Positions 37,021-48,595 of a DNA stretch of 64,000 nucleotides are shown here, piece after piece. Both the position numbers and the translations under genes were made by a program. Source of the DNA: Chlorella sorokiniana (taxonomy: Eukaryota; Chlorophyta; Trebouxiophyceae; Chlorellales; Chlorellaceae); contig CP084608.1 of NCBI GenBank assembly GCA_025917655.1, forward strand, positions 1,612,001 through 1,676,000, read 5' to 3'. Below the pieces are notes generated by a model that saw nothing but the letters and a program-made list of their open reading frames with translations, did no database searches and had not been told where the DNA came from. The stretch's first letter is position 1. Each line of letters begins with the position of its first letter.

Positions 37021-40000
37021 TCAGGCGGCGTGGCGGCGCCGCACCTTGCCGCCGCTCTTGGCCAGCCTACGGGGCGAGTCGGGGGGCGGCGGCGGCGCGA
37101 TGGTGCCTGTAACCTCGTCCACGACGTACCCCGCATCCACTGCGCCAGGGGTGGTGGGGGGGGTGGAGGGGGGCAGGAAGAAAGGAGGTGTATGCAATGG
37201 CTTGCATGCCGCGCGCGGCACTCGTCAGTGTCGGCTGGCGGGAAGCCGGGCACAGGTGTGTGCGCGCCACCTTGCATACCCCCTGCCCCTGCTGCGCTCC
37301 ACCCACCCAGGCGGTTGTAGGTGGCCTTCCCGATGCCGATGATGTGCCCCGTCTCCTCGTTTAAGATCAGGCCTACAAGGTGGCCGTGCGTGGAGCAGAG
37401 CGAGGTCGCCAGCAGCCGGAGGTGGAGAAGGCTGCTACGATGCGCCGCCAGAACAGCCATGCAGCCCAAGCTGGACATGCGTCACGTCGCCTGAGGGCCC
37501 CCAGGTCTCACCTCGCTGGATCAGCGGGCTGACCTCCGGCGTGTGCGTCCGGGCCACCACGGGCGTGCGTTCCTGCGCCGCCACGCCCCGCGTCGGCGCT
37601 GCCGCCTCCGCTGCCGCCGGCGGCTGTGCTGCCCGAGCGAGTATGTGGTTGCCCGCCTCGGCTGCGCCGCCCTCGCTGGCCAGCTCCTGCTGCACGTTGT
37701 GCTTGGCGGAGGCGAGGGCGGAGCGCAGGGAGCGGTGCCGCCGCACGAAGCGTGAGGCCTTGAGGGCCAGCAGGCCGCCGCACAGCGCCAGCGAGGCCTC
37801 GTTCATGGAGGTGCTGCGGCGGCAGCCGGGGGCAGGGAGGGGCCGGGGGCGGAAGGACTGTGGGCCACCCAGCTGAGCTGCAGACCCGGCTGAGCGGCAT
37901 GGCTGCTGCATTTCAGAGCAGCAGAGCCGCCATACGCAGGGCACTCCGCCCCCTGCGGGTGAGCTGACGCAAAGCGCGGCAGCTGCGGCCTCGCCACGCG
38001 CAGCATGATGTTCACCTGAGGAAGAGGGAGGCCAGGCCGACCAGCTGCAGCGCCACGCGCAGCATGGTGTTCACCTTGCGGTTGCCCTCTGCGTTGTAGT
38101 AGTAGGTGAGGGCCAGCCCCGCCAGCCCAGACAGCGCCAGGTAGGAGAGGGTGGCGGGGTGGCGCAGCACCTGTGGGGCGCGGCGGGCGGGGGGCAGCCA
38201 GGGAACGCGTCGCGGGGTGTCGCGGCGTGCGCTTCATCTGGACTGCCAAGGCAGTCGTGCACGGGGAGGGGTGCAAGGCCGCTCGGCGTGCCACACCTGG
38301 TGCGCCGAGGGCAGCCACACGCCAAAGAGCCAGCGCACCGCCGCCAAGAAGGAGGATCCGAAGACGGCGGTGCCCGCCAGCAGCTTGCCCTTGTGGGGCA
38401 CCCGCCTGGGGCCAGGCATGCAGGGTGGGGGTGTGGGGTGTGTGTGTGTGGGGGGAGTGCGATGGGTGTGCAGCACAGCAAGCGCGAGTGTTGCATGCAC
38501 CTGCAAAGCTAGCCCCCCTGTGCACGCGTAAACCAGGCCCGTCATGCTGACACCGCGAGTGCGGGCACTCCACAGGCTGCACGCCGCGGCCGCCCACCGG
38601 TAGAGGAAGAGCAGCAGGATGAGGCTGGAGAGGGCCATGAAGCCGAGTGTGCCGCCGGTGAGCCTGGCAGGGGGCACGCATGGCGACACCGTGAGGCTTG
38701 GCCGCCAGCGTCAGCCGCGCATAAGTGGAGACCATCATGCCCAGGTACGGCGCAGGTGCCTGCCACACTTCAACGACAGACTCCCACCCCGCAGGCCGGT
38801 AGTCGCCCGCAGTTGGCGGCTGCCCCCAAGACAGGCCCCTGCCCAGCACGTCATCAGCGCACACTCCCAGCCCACCTGAAGGGCGTTGACTCGCTGAGCA
38901 CGCCCGCGTTCCAGAAGAGGAAGGCGCCCAGCAGCGCCGCCAGCAGGCGCGGCATGGAAAGCGCTTCGCTGCGGGTCAGCATGCACGCGCTGCTGCCGTC
39001 GCCTGCACGGTGCAGCGCGGGGCACGCCTGCTGGGGCGCGCCGCTATGCATGCAAAATGACGAGAGGGAGCCAAACAGGCTGCCCCTGCTCTGGTGTGCC
39101 TGTGAAAGCCTGCCTGTGCAGACTCCCACCCCCAAGCCCATGCACGCCGCGTGCACCCCATGCGCATCCCGCCCATCAAACCGTGCACAAGCCGCCCAAG
39201 CAGCCGTGCCCATCACGCATCCATCCACCCACCCGCCAGCCAGGACTTGGGCTTAGCCACCGCCACAAAGGTGGAGCCGTAGGGCGAGGCCGCCACGGTG
39301 CAGTTGGGGGAGTCGTGAAGGAAGTGGGCCAGGCCGCACCAGGCCCGGTCGCCGCGCGCGTACGCCGCACGCACCTCCGACATGCTGGCGCCCGTGTACA
39401 CGGAAAAATCCTGGAGGCAGCGGGGGCCCGGCGGCGCCGCAGCGCATACAGACAGGCAGTCGGCGGCGGAGACAGTCGCATCAGATTTGCACCATCGGCG
39501 GCGAGGCCCGGTGGGGGAGAGACGCCGCCGGCCCGCTTCCTCTGCTGGCACCCTAGACAGCCTGCCGGGGGCTGGATGGTCCGCTGTTACCTGCGCACCT
39601 TGTGGCTGGGACAGTGCACCTCCACGCGCACGTTGGAGAAGAGGTGGGGCAGGGCGGCGGCTTTGGGGGGCCCGAAACTCCTGCACCTGCACCACCGTAC
39701 CGTCATCTAACCGCACCACCTGCTGCACAGGGGAGGGGTGGGGAAGCCAGCTAAGCAAGTGGGGAGGGCGGGCCATTGCGTGGGCATGTGGTGCGGGTTG
39801 GGCGGTGACAAGGCTGCGTGTGCGGCGGGCGCGGCTCCTTGCGGGAGCCAGCGGGCACCCCATGCTTGGGGGCCCAGACACACAAACCAGGTGGCCCAAC
39901 AGAGTGCAGCTTTGCGACATCGCAACACAACATCGACGACACGCGCCTCCAGCAAGCCCGGCTGCTCTGCTGCCTGCTCCGCAGCAGCAGTTGTCCAGCA

Positions 40001-40060
40001 CACCACCGCTGCCGACAGCGCCGCCAGCAGCAGGGACCTCAGCGGGGCGTGCCGCGCCAT
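37021..40060 (-). CDS. NEMP/PNET2-type nuclear-envelope membrane protein (DUF2215)
   Basis: Integral protein expected in the inner nuclear membrane. The start at 40060 gives a signal peptide (MARHAPLRSLLLAALSAAVV). The lumenal part includes VVRLDDGTVVQVQEFRAP (about 39720) and DFSVYTGASMSEVRAAYARG and SPYGSTFVAVAKP (about 39410-39250). Membrane helices follow in order: MPRLLAALLGAFLFWNAGVL (about 38955-38900), LGFMALSSLILLLFLYR (about 38655-38600), AGTAVFGSSFLAAVRWLFGV (about 38375-38320), ATLSYLALSGLAGLALTYYY (about 38155-38095) and LQLVGLASLFL (about 38050-38018). Then come ASLALCGGLLALKASRFVRR (about 37795-37735), a soluble Ala/Thr-rich segment, a block ending HIIGIGKATYNRLG (about 37350-37315) and a basic tail ending RRRHAA at 37021. 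Signal peptide, several closely spaced helices and a nucleoplasmic tail are the NEMP pattern. Confidence 0.8.
37992..38075 (-). repeat. Exon-intron direct duplication at a NEMP donor site
   Basis: Two 25-base copies, 38051-38075 (exon) and 37992-38016 (start of the following intron), differ at one position and lie 59 bp apart. The intronic copy begins with the GT of the donor (CTCAG|GTGAAC at 38017/38016). Confidence 0.8.
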
Positions 40061-40328
40061 GGTGAGCCTATGCTAGGCTCCTGGCAGCAATTGATGGCCT
40101 CAGCTTGAGGTCCTAGGTGTTTGGCTGCAAAAGAAGCGATCGCTTGTCGGCGAGAGCGACAGGCGGCTGATCCTGCTCTCATCAATTGTTGGGAAAGGCT
40201 GGCAGCGCCTGCTTGGCTGCGCGAGAACTTGTTGTCCCGCCCCCAGGCCCCGCTGGCAAGCATTTGGATGAAGGCGCGGGAGCGCTTTCGACTGTTCAAC
40301 CCCGCTGCTCGACACCCTTACGTGCACC
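40061..40328. promoter_or_regulatory. Shared upstream region of the NEMP-type gene and the BBD nuclease
   Basis: 268 bases between divergent starts. AT-richer near 40080-40170. No named element. Confidence 0.5.
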
Positions 40329-42371
40329 ATGGCCCTCGGGGCGCTGCCACAAAGGGCCGTTCTGCTGCCCAGGCGTGCAGCGCACTGCGTCGCCCCCAGA
40401 GGCCAGCCACGCCCCTCCCGGCGTTTGGTGGTGCCACGAGCTTCAGATTCCTTTGACCTCAGTCAATACCAGGAGGCCGTCGTTGCAGAGTGAGTGATCA
40501 CACACACGGTCCCTTGCCAAAACCGACACCCCAGCCCTTGGCTCTCACTCTGCCCTGCGCCTATCCCCGCTCGTTGCGGTTCACGAAAGGCTGGCCTAGC
40601 AGTGGGAGGCCTGCAACCGCTGCCCGTGGGCCAAGCGCCTGCGCCCCGCCTTTGCCGTTGCGCTGCCAGAGTGTCGGGGTTGACTGCCGGCTGGGTGTTG
40701 CCTGCGATGCGGTTTCAGGGTGAAGCACAGCGACAAGAGCGGGAACATAGTGCTGTTGCGCATCAAGGACACGCATGCGCTGATGCCGGTGTACATTGGG
40801 GAGGCGGAGTGTGGCGCGCTCGTGTCGGAGATCCACAGGAAGCCGCGGGTGAGGCGCTGCTGCCTGCCTGCACCTCATGCACACCTGCGTGCCGGCTCAG
40901 ACGCACCTTGGGGGGTTATGGCCCAAGGTATGCTCGGTTGCAAGCAGCCTGCCGGTGTCGGGCTCGCGCACGCCGGCAGTGCTGGCCCCTGCTAGCTCGT
41001 GATGACCCCACACAGCAGAGCCCCATTCTCTGCACGCAGGGCGGGGGCCCTTTCATTGCAGTGTTTTTGTGCTGGCTGATTGTTCCCTGACCCACCTCCG
41101 CCTTGCGCCCGCCTCTGTCTTTTGCAACGCAGCCGCGGCCAATGACACACGACCTCATGAAGAGCACGCTGGATGCCCTCGGCTTCCGCGTCACCAAGGT
41201 TCGCATCACGGCGCTGGTGGGCAACACGTACCACGCCCGGGTACACTACGCGCGTGGCGGCCGCGGCAGGAGTGCGGAGGCGGGCGGGCCGGCGGCGGAG
41301 GTCGACGTCGACGCTCGGCCCTCGGGTGGGGCGCCGCCGCAGTCGCTGCCGATGCTGTGCGTGCGGCGTGTTCTCGGACCAAGGCATCGTGCAGGAGCAT
41401 CAGCGCGGCCACCGGATGCATTTTGGGTTTGATGTTTGCGCCGGAGTTGCCGTCAATGCGTCCTTTCGCGCGCCCCCCGCTACAGACGCCGTTAACCTTG
41501 CTGTGCGCTTTGGCGCCACCATCTACGTCAACAGGGAGGTGTGTGCAGGCCAGAGCAGCATGTCGGGCATATGGCACGCTGGCGATGCGCAGCGCAACGG
41601 CAGTGTGTGCTGGGAGCGCTTGCTGGCCTGTCCCACGTCCTGCTTTTACGCGCAGGTTGCCGCCAAGATGAGCCATCCGGTACACGTTTACGAGGCCAAT
41701 CCTGCGGCGCTGGGTGGCTCCACCGAGGAGCACAGCGATGTAGTGCGCAGCTGCAGGTGCACACGCAGGCTGTGCCTTGGAGCTGGACCTGCCCGGGCGG
41801 CGAGTGCCTCCTGGGTGTCCTGCTCCCCGGCTGCCTGCCCGTCACCAGTTTGAGGCGCAGCCCAACCCCGGCGTCTCCCCCCTCTCATGCCGCAGGGAGG
41901 AGATCAACTCCTTCAACGACCCCACCATCATGTACAAGCTGCAGATGCAGGTGGCCATTGCGGAGGAGCGGTTTGAGGATGCCACCGCCCTGCGCGACGC
42001 CATTGACAGAATCCTGGCCTCAGACCGCGCGCTCAGGTGGGGTGGGGTGGTGCACCGACGAGGGGGCGGCATGGTGGCCCGGCTGCTGTCGCCCGCTGCC
42101 TGTTACCTAGTTGCACTCTTCTGCTGCACCTTGTGCGCTGCGTGGTCATGCCCCGCTTCCGCTGGGCCATGCCGCCTTTCCCGGACGCTCATCTGCATGC
42201 CAGGCTCATGACGCCCCCCTCCCATGCTCCCTGCCCCCTCTCAGCCTGGTGGTCGCCATGGAGACGGCGATTGACGACGGGCGGTACGACGAGGCAGCGC
42301 GCCTGCGGGACGAATTCAAGGCGCTGCGACGCGCCCAGCAGCTGTCCTCCTCCGAAGTGGCCGACCTTTGA
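40329..42371 (+). CDS. BBD: Bifunctional nuclease (BBD family, DUF151 plus UVR motif), plastid-targeted
   Basis: Plant BBD proteins are described as bifunctional nucleases in basal defence. Seven exons join in phase: 40329-40489, 40719-40848, 41133-41325, 41486-41538, 41656-41756, 41896-42036 and 42245-42371. The N-terminus (MALGALPQRAVLLPRRAAHC) is Arg/Ala-rich like a transit peptide. The DUF151 core reads NIVLLRIKDTHALMPVYIGE, PMTHDLMKSTLDALGFRVTK, VDVDARPSDAVNLAVRF and NREVAAKMSHPVHVYE; DARPSDA is completed across an intron. The C-terminus has two helical hairpins, LQMQVAIAEERFEDATALRD and METAIDDGRYDEAARLRDEF, of the UVR type. All splice sites are GT-AG and there are no frame changes, which makes this the cleanest model in the window. 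A short insert, rich in Gly, Arg and Ala (about 41250-41300), is not usual for the family. Confidence 0.94.
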
Positions 42372-43635
42372 TGCCTCGGGGTCGCGGCCTGGGCAAGGCC
42401 TGCCCAGGGACGGCTGTGGCCCGGACGTGGCGGGGCAGCCTGCCTTGGCGCTGTGCCCGGCCGTGCCCCAGGGCTGTCAGTCCTCCAGCACTGAACCAAC
42501 AAATGGTCCGCCACCCTGCAGGGTCCCCACTCATCACTGCTCTCCCCGTTTGCACGCCCTGTACTATGACAGCCGCCCGGCCCTCCCCTCCCTCCCTGCG
42601 TAGCCCCTTTTTCCTTCAGGAGAATGCCAGCTTGTCTCCCTGCCTGTACGACCCACCCCCTTGTGTTTAGTGTTGTCTTTGGGCGCTGGGCGCATGAGCG
42701 GCGCTGCTGCCGCCCGCCCAGCCCAATTTTGACTCCCCCCCACTGTCGTTGGACGAGCGTTCCCGGCCGGTCGGGCGCTAGCACCGCTGCTGCACACGGC
42801 GGCGACGCCCCCTTTTGCTTGCCGCTCTTTCTCCGCGCGCTGTCGATCTAGGACTTAGCTGGGACTTCAAGTGATCCCCCTTTTCGTTCTGGGGAATAGG
42901 TCTGCCATCACAGCTGTACTCGCGGTCTGGGGGCCTGCTGCGCTTCTTCTCGGCCCTCCTGCGGCTTTGAATGGCAGCGCGCAGCCTGCAGGTCCCTTGT
43001 ATTTCATGCACAATCATCTGTATTTCCATCTTCTTTAGTCTGTAACACTAACCAGAAGCGCTGGCTGCCAAAATGCGTGGCGCATGCCATGGACGAGGCG
43101 GGCGGCGTGATGTAACACCCAGTCAGCGTGGCTTGTCCTCCGACGCTCTTACCGAGCTCCCGTTGTCCAGTGACGTCGCTAGGTTGCAATTAGGCGCAGG
43201 TGGGTGCTTGGGTTAAACGGCGGCATCTCGCGCGGGTTTCTGCCAGGCTGAGCACTGATTGCGCGTTTACGCGACAGCAAAACGCGGCTATGCTCTACAA
43301 AGTTGCTCCGAAACAAGGTTCCGCCTCTTTCATGCTGCAGGGTGCCTCAACTGGTGGTGTCGTAGTCACCTATCGGAAGCAAGGTTGGGGTCTCGGGATA
43401 GCATGCATGCGAGGCGTTTCGCTCTTTCACTGCTTCTGTGCAGCGCGGGCGCCGAACAGCATCCCTCTCTTGCCTGCCGCCGCTTGCCGTCGCCGCCTGC
43501 AGTCGAGTGTGTTCTCGCTCCCTGGGGAGGGGCCGGCACTTCCTCCCGACCATGTTGTTCTGGGCGTTCCTGTGCTGGCTTGGTGCAGGCGTAATCAACC
43601 TGCGAGGCACGTGAACGCAACCCAACACGAGCGCC
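42372..43635. other. Intergenic region upstream of malate synthase
   Basis: Contains the BBD 3' UTR and the malate synthase promoter and leader. AT-richer at 42840-43120. A long open plus frame from 43200 runs through exon 1 in the wrong frame and is not a gene. Confidence 0.5.
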
Positions 43636-46600
43636 ATGCAGCCGCAGACGATTGGCGGGGTGACCCTCAGGGCGCCGGTGCCGCCCCAGTACCGCTCCAT
43701 CCTCACCCCGAGGCCCTGGAGTTTGTGGCGCACCTGTCGCGGTGGGTGTTTGGGCAGCCAGACAGCAGCTGGCTGCCGCTGGCCTGCCCCTTCCACCGGT
43801 CCCGCTGCTGCCGGTGGACCCTGTTGCATCCCCCTCCAGCCTCCCACTCCCCCGCCCGCTTGCTCCCCGCCACACCCGGCAGCTGCTACGCCCCCGCGTG
43901 GAGGAGCTGCTGGCGCGGCGCCGGGAGGTACAGGCGCGGTACGACGCCGGGGCCAAGCCCAACTTCCTGCCGGAGACGAGGCACATTCGGGAGGGCGACT
44001 GGCGCGTGGCGCCGCTGCCCGCCGACCTGCAGGACCGGCGTGTGGAGATCACGGGCCCCACCGACCGCAAGATGGTCATCAACGCGCTCAACAGGTGGGG
44101 GCGCCGGATGCAGCGGGGGCAGCGGGCGCTGCTCCAGGCAGCCGGCCAGCCTCAAGTGCTGGTGGCGCAGCTGCGGCACCTGCGCTTCCTGCCCCTCCCG
44201 AGGGCAGCACGCTCTGCCGCCCTTTTACAATGCACCCAATCGGCTCTGCTGCTGCCCCTCCCTCCCTCCCTCCATCATCCCTCCCCCCCGCAGCGGCGCC
44301 AACGTCTACATGCCCGACTTTGAGGACTCCAACTGCCCCACCTGGAAGAACCTGATCGAGGGGCAGGTGAGGCAGGGCCTGATCGAGGGGCAGGGCGGCG
44401 TCAACCGCGTGCCTGCCCCCGCTCCCAAGTCTCCAGCGGTGGCCTGGCCGGTGGGGGTGCCTCCGCAGCCTGTGGGGGTGCGTGCGCTGGGAACCCCGCC
44501 CCATCCCGGCCTCTTAAGGTTGTCCAGGGCTGACGGGGCCATGCTCGCTCATGCACCAGCCCCAAACAGCACCGCAGCAGCTGTCTCCACCCATGTTGTC
44601 GCATACACACACCACGCGCACAGACACGCCGTACCTGTGTCATTCCACCCCGCCCACCCCCACACCCACCCACCCACCCAGATCAACCTGCACGACGCCG
44701 TGCGGCGCACCATCAGCCTTGAGGCCGGGGGCAAGACGTACCGCCTGCACCCCAAGGTGGCCGTCATGCTGGTCCGCCCCGCGGGTGAGCTGGCAGGCAG
44801 GGAGAGGAGCGGGCTGGGCAGCCAATCGTGGTGGCCACCGCCGCATGAGCGCAGCCCTGCAGGCCGCCCTTCGGCATGCCCTTGACCCAAGGCCACAGCC
44901 ATAGCTGCCGTTCCGCTCGCTTGGTGACATTCCTTGTTGTTGTGTTGATATTCTGTTGCGCGCCCCGCCCCCGCACCCACCACCACCACACCACACCACC
45001 ACCACCACCACCACACCACACCACCACCACCACCACCACCACACCACACCACCACCACCACCACCACCACACCACCACCACCACCACCACCATGCCAGGT
45101 GGCACCTGTGGGAGAAGCACGCGCTGGTGGGGGCGCCCCGTGCCCGGCGCCCTCTGGGACTTTGGCCTCTACTTCTTCCACAACGCGCGGGAGCTGCTGG
45201 CGCGTGGCTCCGGCCCCTACTTCTACCTGGTGCGCAGCTGGAAGGGGGGGGGGGGGACACGCATGGCGGGCCGGGGCGCGGGGGGGGGCGGGGTCCTGGG
45301 GTGAAGAGGCCGGGGGTAGGCACGCGGGCGGGGGGCATGGCTGGGCCATGCCTTGCGTCCATCGCTGCCTTAGCCTTGCCTCACCTTGATTGGCGGTCCA
45401 CCCTGATTCAAGGCTGCGCCGCTCCCGCCCCCGTGCTCCGCTGCAGCCCAAGATGCAGTCGCACCTGGAGTGCCGCCTGTGGAACGACGTGTTTGTGGAG
45501 GCGCAGCGCATGCTGGGCATCCCCAACGGTGCGGCCCGGCGGCTGCGCCCGCCACTTCAGCGCGCTGCCAGCAGAGTGTACAGGCAGCGCAGCGTTTGGC
45601 CCGCCAATCAGCCCCATCACCACCACAGCCACTCGCCCAACCCCCAACCATCCCAAACATATCCCTGCCCCCCCCCAATCCCTGGGCCCCCCCATCCCCC
45701 TCATACCCCAAGCAGGCACCATCAAGGCCACCTGCCTGATCGAGACGCTGCCCGCCGCCTTCGAGATGCACGAGTTCCTGTATGAGCTGCGCGACCACAG
45801 CGCTGGTGGGCGGCCGGCAGGGGGCACGGGCGGGCGAGGCTGGCTGTGATGTTGCAACACATATGCCTAACCCGCGCACAAGCCTCAACCCGTTGTACCT
45901 CCCCTTCAACACCCCCACCCCCTTCAACCCTGTTCAGGCCTGAACTGCGGCCGGTGGGACTACATGTTCTCCTTCATCAAGACGCTGCGCAAGTAAGGGG
46001 GAAGAGAGGGTCGGGAAGGGGGCGGGGACGTACACTTCTCTGTCGTTCAGCACTGCTCGCAGGCGCTTTGTCCGCCGCGCCGCGTTTCTCATGCAAGCCG
46101 CGCCTCTTGTCGAAGGCAAAGGCAAGGCGTTTGCCTTCTCGGCGTCCTCACACCGCCGGCAGCGTTGCATCTGAGCGCCGGCACATCCTTGCACAACCCC
46201 CACCCCCACCCACCCACCCACCCCGCACACACACACCCTTCGCAGCGACCCCACCCGCATCTTCCCCGACCGCGGCCTGGTGGGCATGGACCAGCCCTTC
46301 CTGCGCGCCTACACCCAGCTGGTGATCCAGACCTGCCACCGGCGCGGGGTGCACGCGATCGGCGGCATGAGCGCCCTCATCCCCGTCAAGGGCGACGCGC
46401 GCGCCAACGAGGTGGGCCCCACGCGAACCCCCGCTGGCCCGTCCTCGTGCAGCAGCCGGGCAGGGAGGGGGGCTCTGTGTGAGCGGCACAGCGGCTCCGT
46501 CTGGCAAGCGCCTGTGAGCTGGGCCCCGTGCAGCGCCACCCCGGCTGTTGCTCACGCTTTCTTGGCGCTGTGGGTGCCTGCCTCTGGCCCTCCTCCCGCC

Positions 46601-46651
46601 CCCGCAGGCCGCCTTTGACAAGGTGCGGGCGGACAAGCTGCGCGAGGTGAC

Positions 46652-46690
<39 letters not shown>

Positions 46691-48266
46691 CATCCCCGTG
46701 GCCCGCCAGGCCTTGACCAGCACATGCGCCAGCCCAACCAGATCGACTCCAAGCCGCGCGCAGACGTGCGGCCCAGCCAGGAAGAGCTGCTGCGGGTGGG
46801 TGGCGCTGCCGGGCTGGCGGGTGTGGGCGGCCGGGGTGGAGGTCGTTTGTTTCGAAGGAGGGTGGCAGCAGCATGCAGCAAGGCGTTGAGTTGCGGAGAG
46901 AAGCTGCGGCGCAGGCAGGCGCCTGTGTTGCTGCCCGCGCCCCACCCCTGCCGCACTCCCTCACCCCCGCCGTGCTCCCCACCCCTGCCGCCCCCTGCTG
47001 CCGCCCAGGTGCCGGAGGGCCCTCGCACGCTGGGCGCGCTGCGCAACAACATCAACGTGTCCATCCAGTACCTGGAGGCCTGGCTGGGGGCAACGGCTGC
47101 GTGCCCCTGCACAACCTCATGGAGGATGCCGCAACCGCGGAGATCAGGTGGGTGGGTGGGTGGTGGTGGTGGTGTGTGAATGTGTGCGTGTGTGTGTGTG
47201 TTTGGGGTGGGGGGCCGGCGGGGCGGCCAGGACAAGGTGCACAGCCGGGTGGGTGTGCAGTGCTGAAGGCCCAGCAAGGTGGGGGTGCGTGGGAGTGGGG
47301 GCGGGGGCGGCAGCCAGTGAAGAGCTTGGAAGTTGGTGTGGTGTGTGGATGTGCAGGTGGGAGTGGCGTCGGTGGCTGGGCGCATGCAGTGCCAGTCAAA
47401 ACTGGCAGGGTCCCTGTCTGCCCCGCCAGCTCACCCCTCGCCCCCTCCCGCAGCCGCTCCTCCGTGTGGCAGTGGGTGCGTTACGGCGTGACCCTGGACG
47501 ACGGCCAGCCGCTGACCGTCGACCGAGTCAACCTGGCCATACAGGAGGAGCTGGACGCGCTGCGCAAGCAGGCAGGAGGGGGCCTGCATGCGCGGCGGGG
47601 TGGTGGTGGTGGGAGGCTGCGCTGCTGCAGGCAGCGGCGGCAAGTTGGGCACCGCCGTCACACGCGTCTGTGCTCCGTCCTGATTCTCTGTGCGTCGAGG
47701 TGTTGGGGGAGGTGCGAGAGCCATGTTGCAACCCGCGCTGGCCCATTTCTCATCTTGCTGCAGGTGGGCAACGCTCGGTTTGCCACCGGCCAGTTCCTGG
47801 GCGCCGCCTTCCTGTTCAGGCTGATGGTGACCAGCACGGAGCTGCAGGTGGGTGTGGGTGGTGGCGATGTGTGGTGTTGTGTGTGTGTGTGTGTGTGGTG
47901 GTGGTGTGTGTGGGGGGGGGGGGTAACGCAGCGTGGAGCAGCCCCATCCATTCGTGCTTGCGACTGGTGCGCGGCATGCGCCACTCCAGCCGCCTCACAA
48001 CACCAGCCCCCTGCCCCTCGCCCTGTGCCCCGCAGGACTTCCTGACTCTGTGAGTGGGCCGGGCAGCTCAAGGAGCACCCCCAGCCGCCGCAGCACTGCT
48101 GCTTGGCGCTGCAGCACCGCATGGCGTTGCGTTCCCACGTCCGGCCCTCGCTCATGCTTGCCTGACCCCCTGGCTGCAGGCCGGCCTACGACATCCTGGT
48201 GGCCACAGAGTTTGGACCCACTTGGGGGCGCCCCAGCAGGCTGCCAGCGCACGCAGCCGCCTGTGA
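43636..48266 (+). CDS. MLS: Malate synthase, peroxisomal (glyoxylate cycle)
   Basis: Condenses glyoxylate and acetyl-CoA to malate. The start is at 43636 ([20 protein letters not shown]). Blocks in order: [20 protein letters not shown] (about 44020), [20 protein letters not shown] (about 44308-44367), [40 protein letters not shown] (about 45147-45206), [139 protein letters not shown] and [19 protein letters not shown]. Frame changes occur at 43706-43709, 45128-45132, 46713-46714, 47086-47090 and 48224-48228; each is resolved by one extra base. With the last one the protein ends SARSRL at 48266, and SRL is a PTS1 peroxisomal signal. Without it the frame runs on about 30 codons into unconserved sequence. 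Confidence 0.95.
44974..45091 (+). repeat. CCA/CA-rich microsatellite in a malate synthase intron
   Basis: About 118 bases of nearly pure CAC/CCA/CA units, ending seven bases before the acceptor at 45098. It occupies the position of the pyrimidine tract. Confidence 0.9.
47860..47925 (+). repeat. TG/GGTG simple repeat after a malate synthase donor
   Basis: Degenerate GT-rich tract ending in a G10 run, just inside the intron that begins near 47849. Confidence 0.75.
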
Positions 48267-48595
48267 GGGCGCGGAGCAGACCGCTTCCAGGCCCTGCCAA
48301 CATGCAAACCCACAGGCAGCACCAGCATGCCAGCCATCTGAGCGGCATGGCAGTTTTGAACCCTGACAGCGCCAGCCCAGCAGCGACCGGCAGCCCAAGG
48401 GGCAGACCACAGTTTTGCGCAGTTTTCAATTTTGTTCGAAGTAGTGTTATTGCGGCACGCCGCCTCCATGCACCATAGCGATCCCCTTCTAAATGTATCC
48501 TAGCGAATCACACATTATGGAAGCCTCAGCTGGCTAGCGATGTAATGAAATAGAGCTGGACCTGCAGCAGAATCACGCAACACAAGTGTAGCTAC
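48267..48595. other. Convergent 3' region of malate synthase and ERCC6L-type gene
   Basis: GC falls after 48420, as expected for 3' UTR. No gene seen. Confidence 0.5.

Noticed and set aside
43200-44885. A 561-codon plus-strand frame starting upstream of malate synthase.
   Set aside because: It reads the malate synthase exons partly in the wrong frame and through introns; the real start is at 43636.
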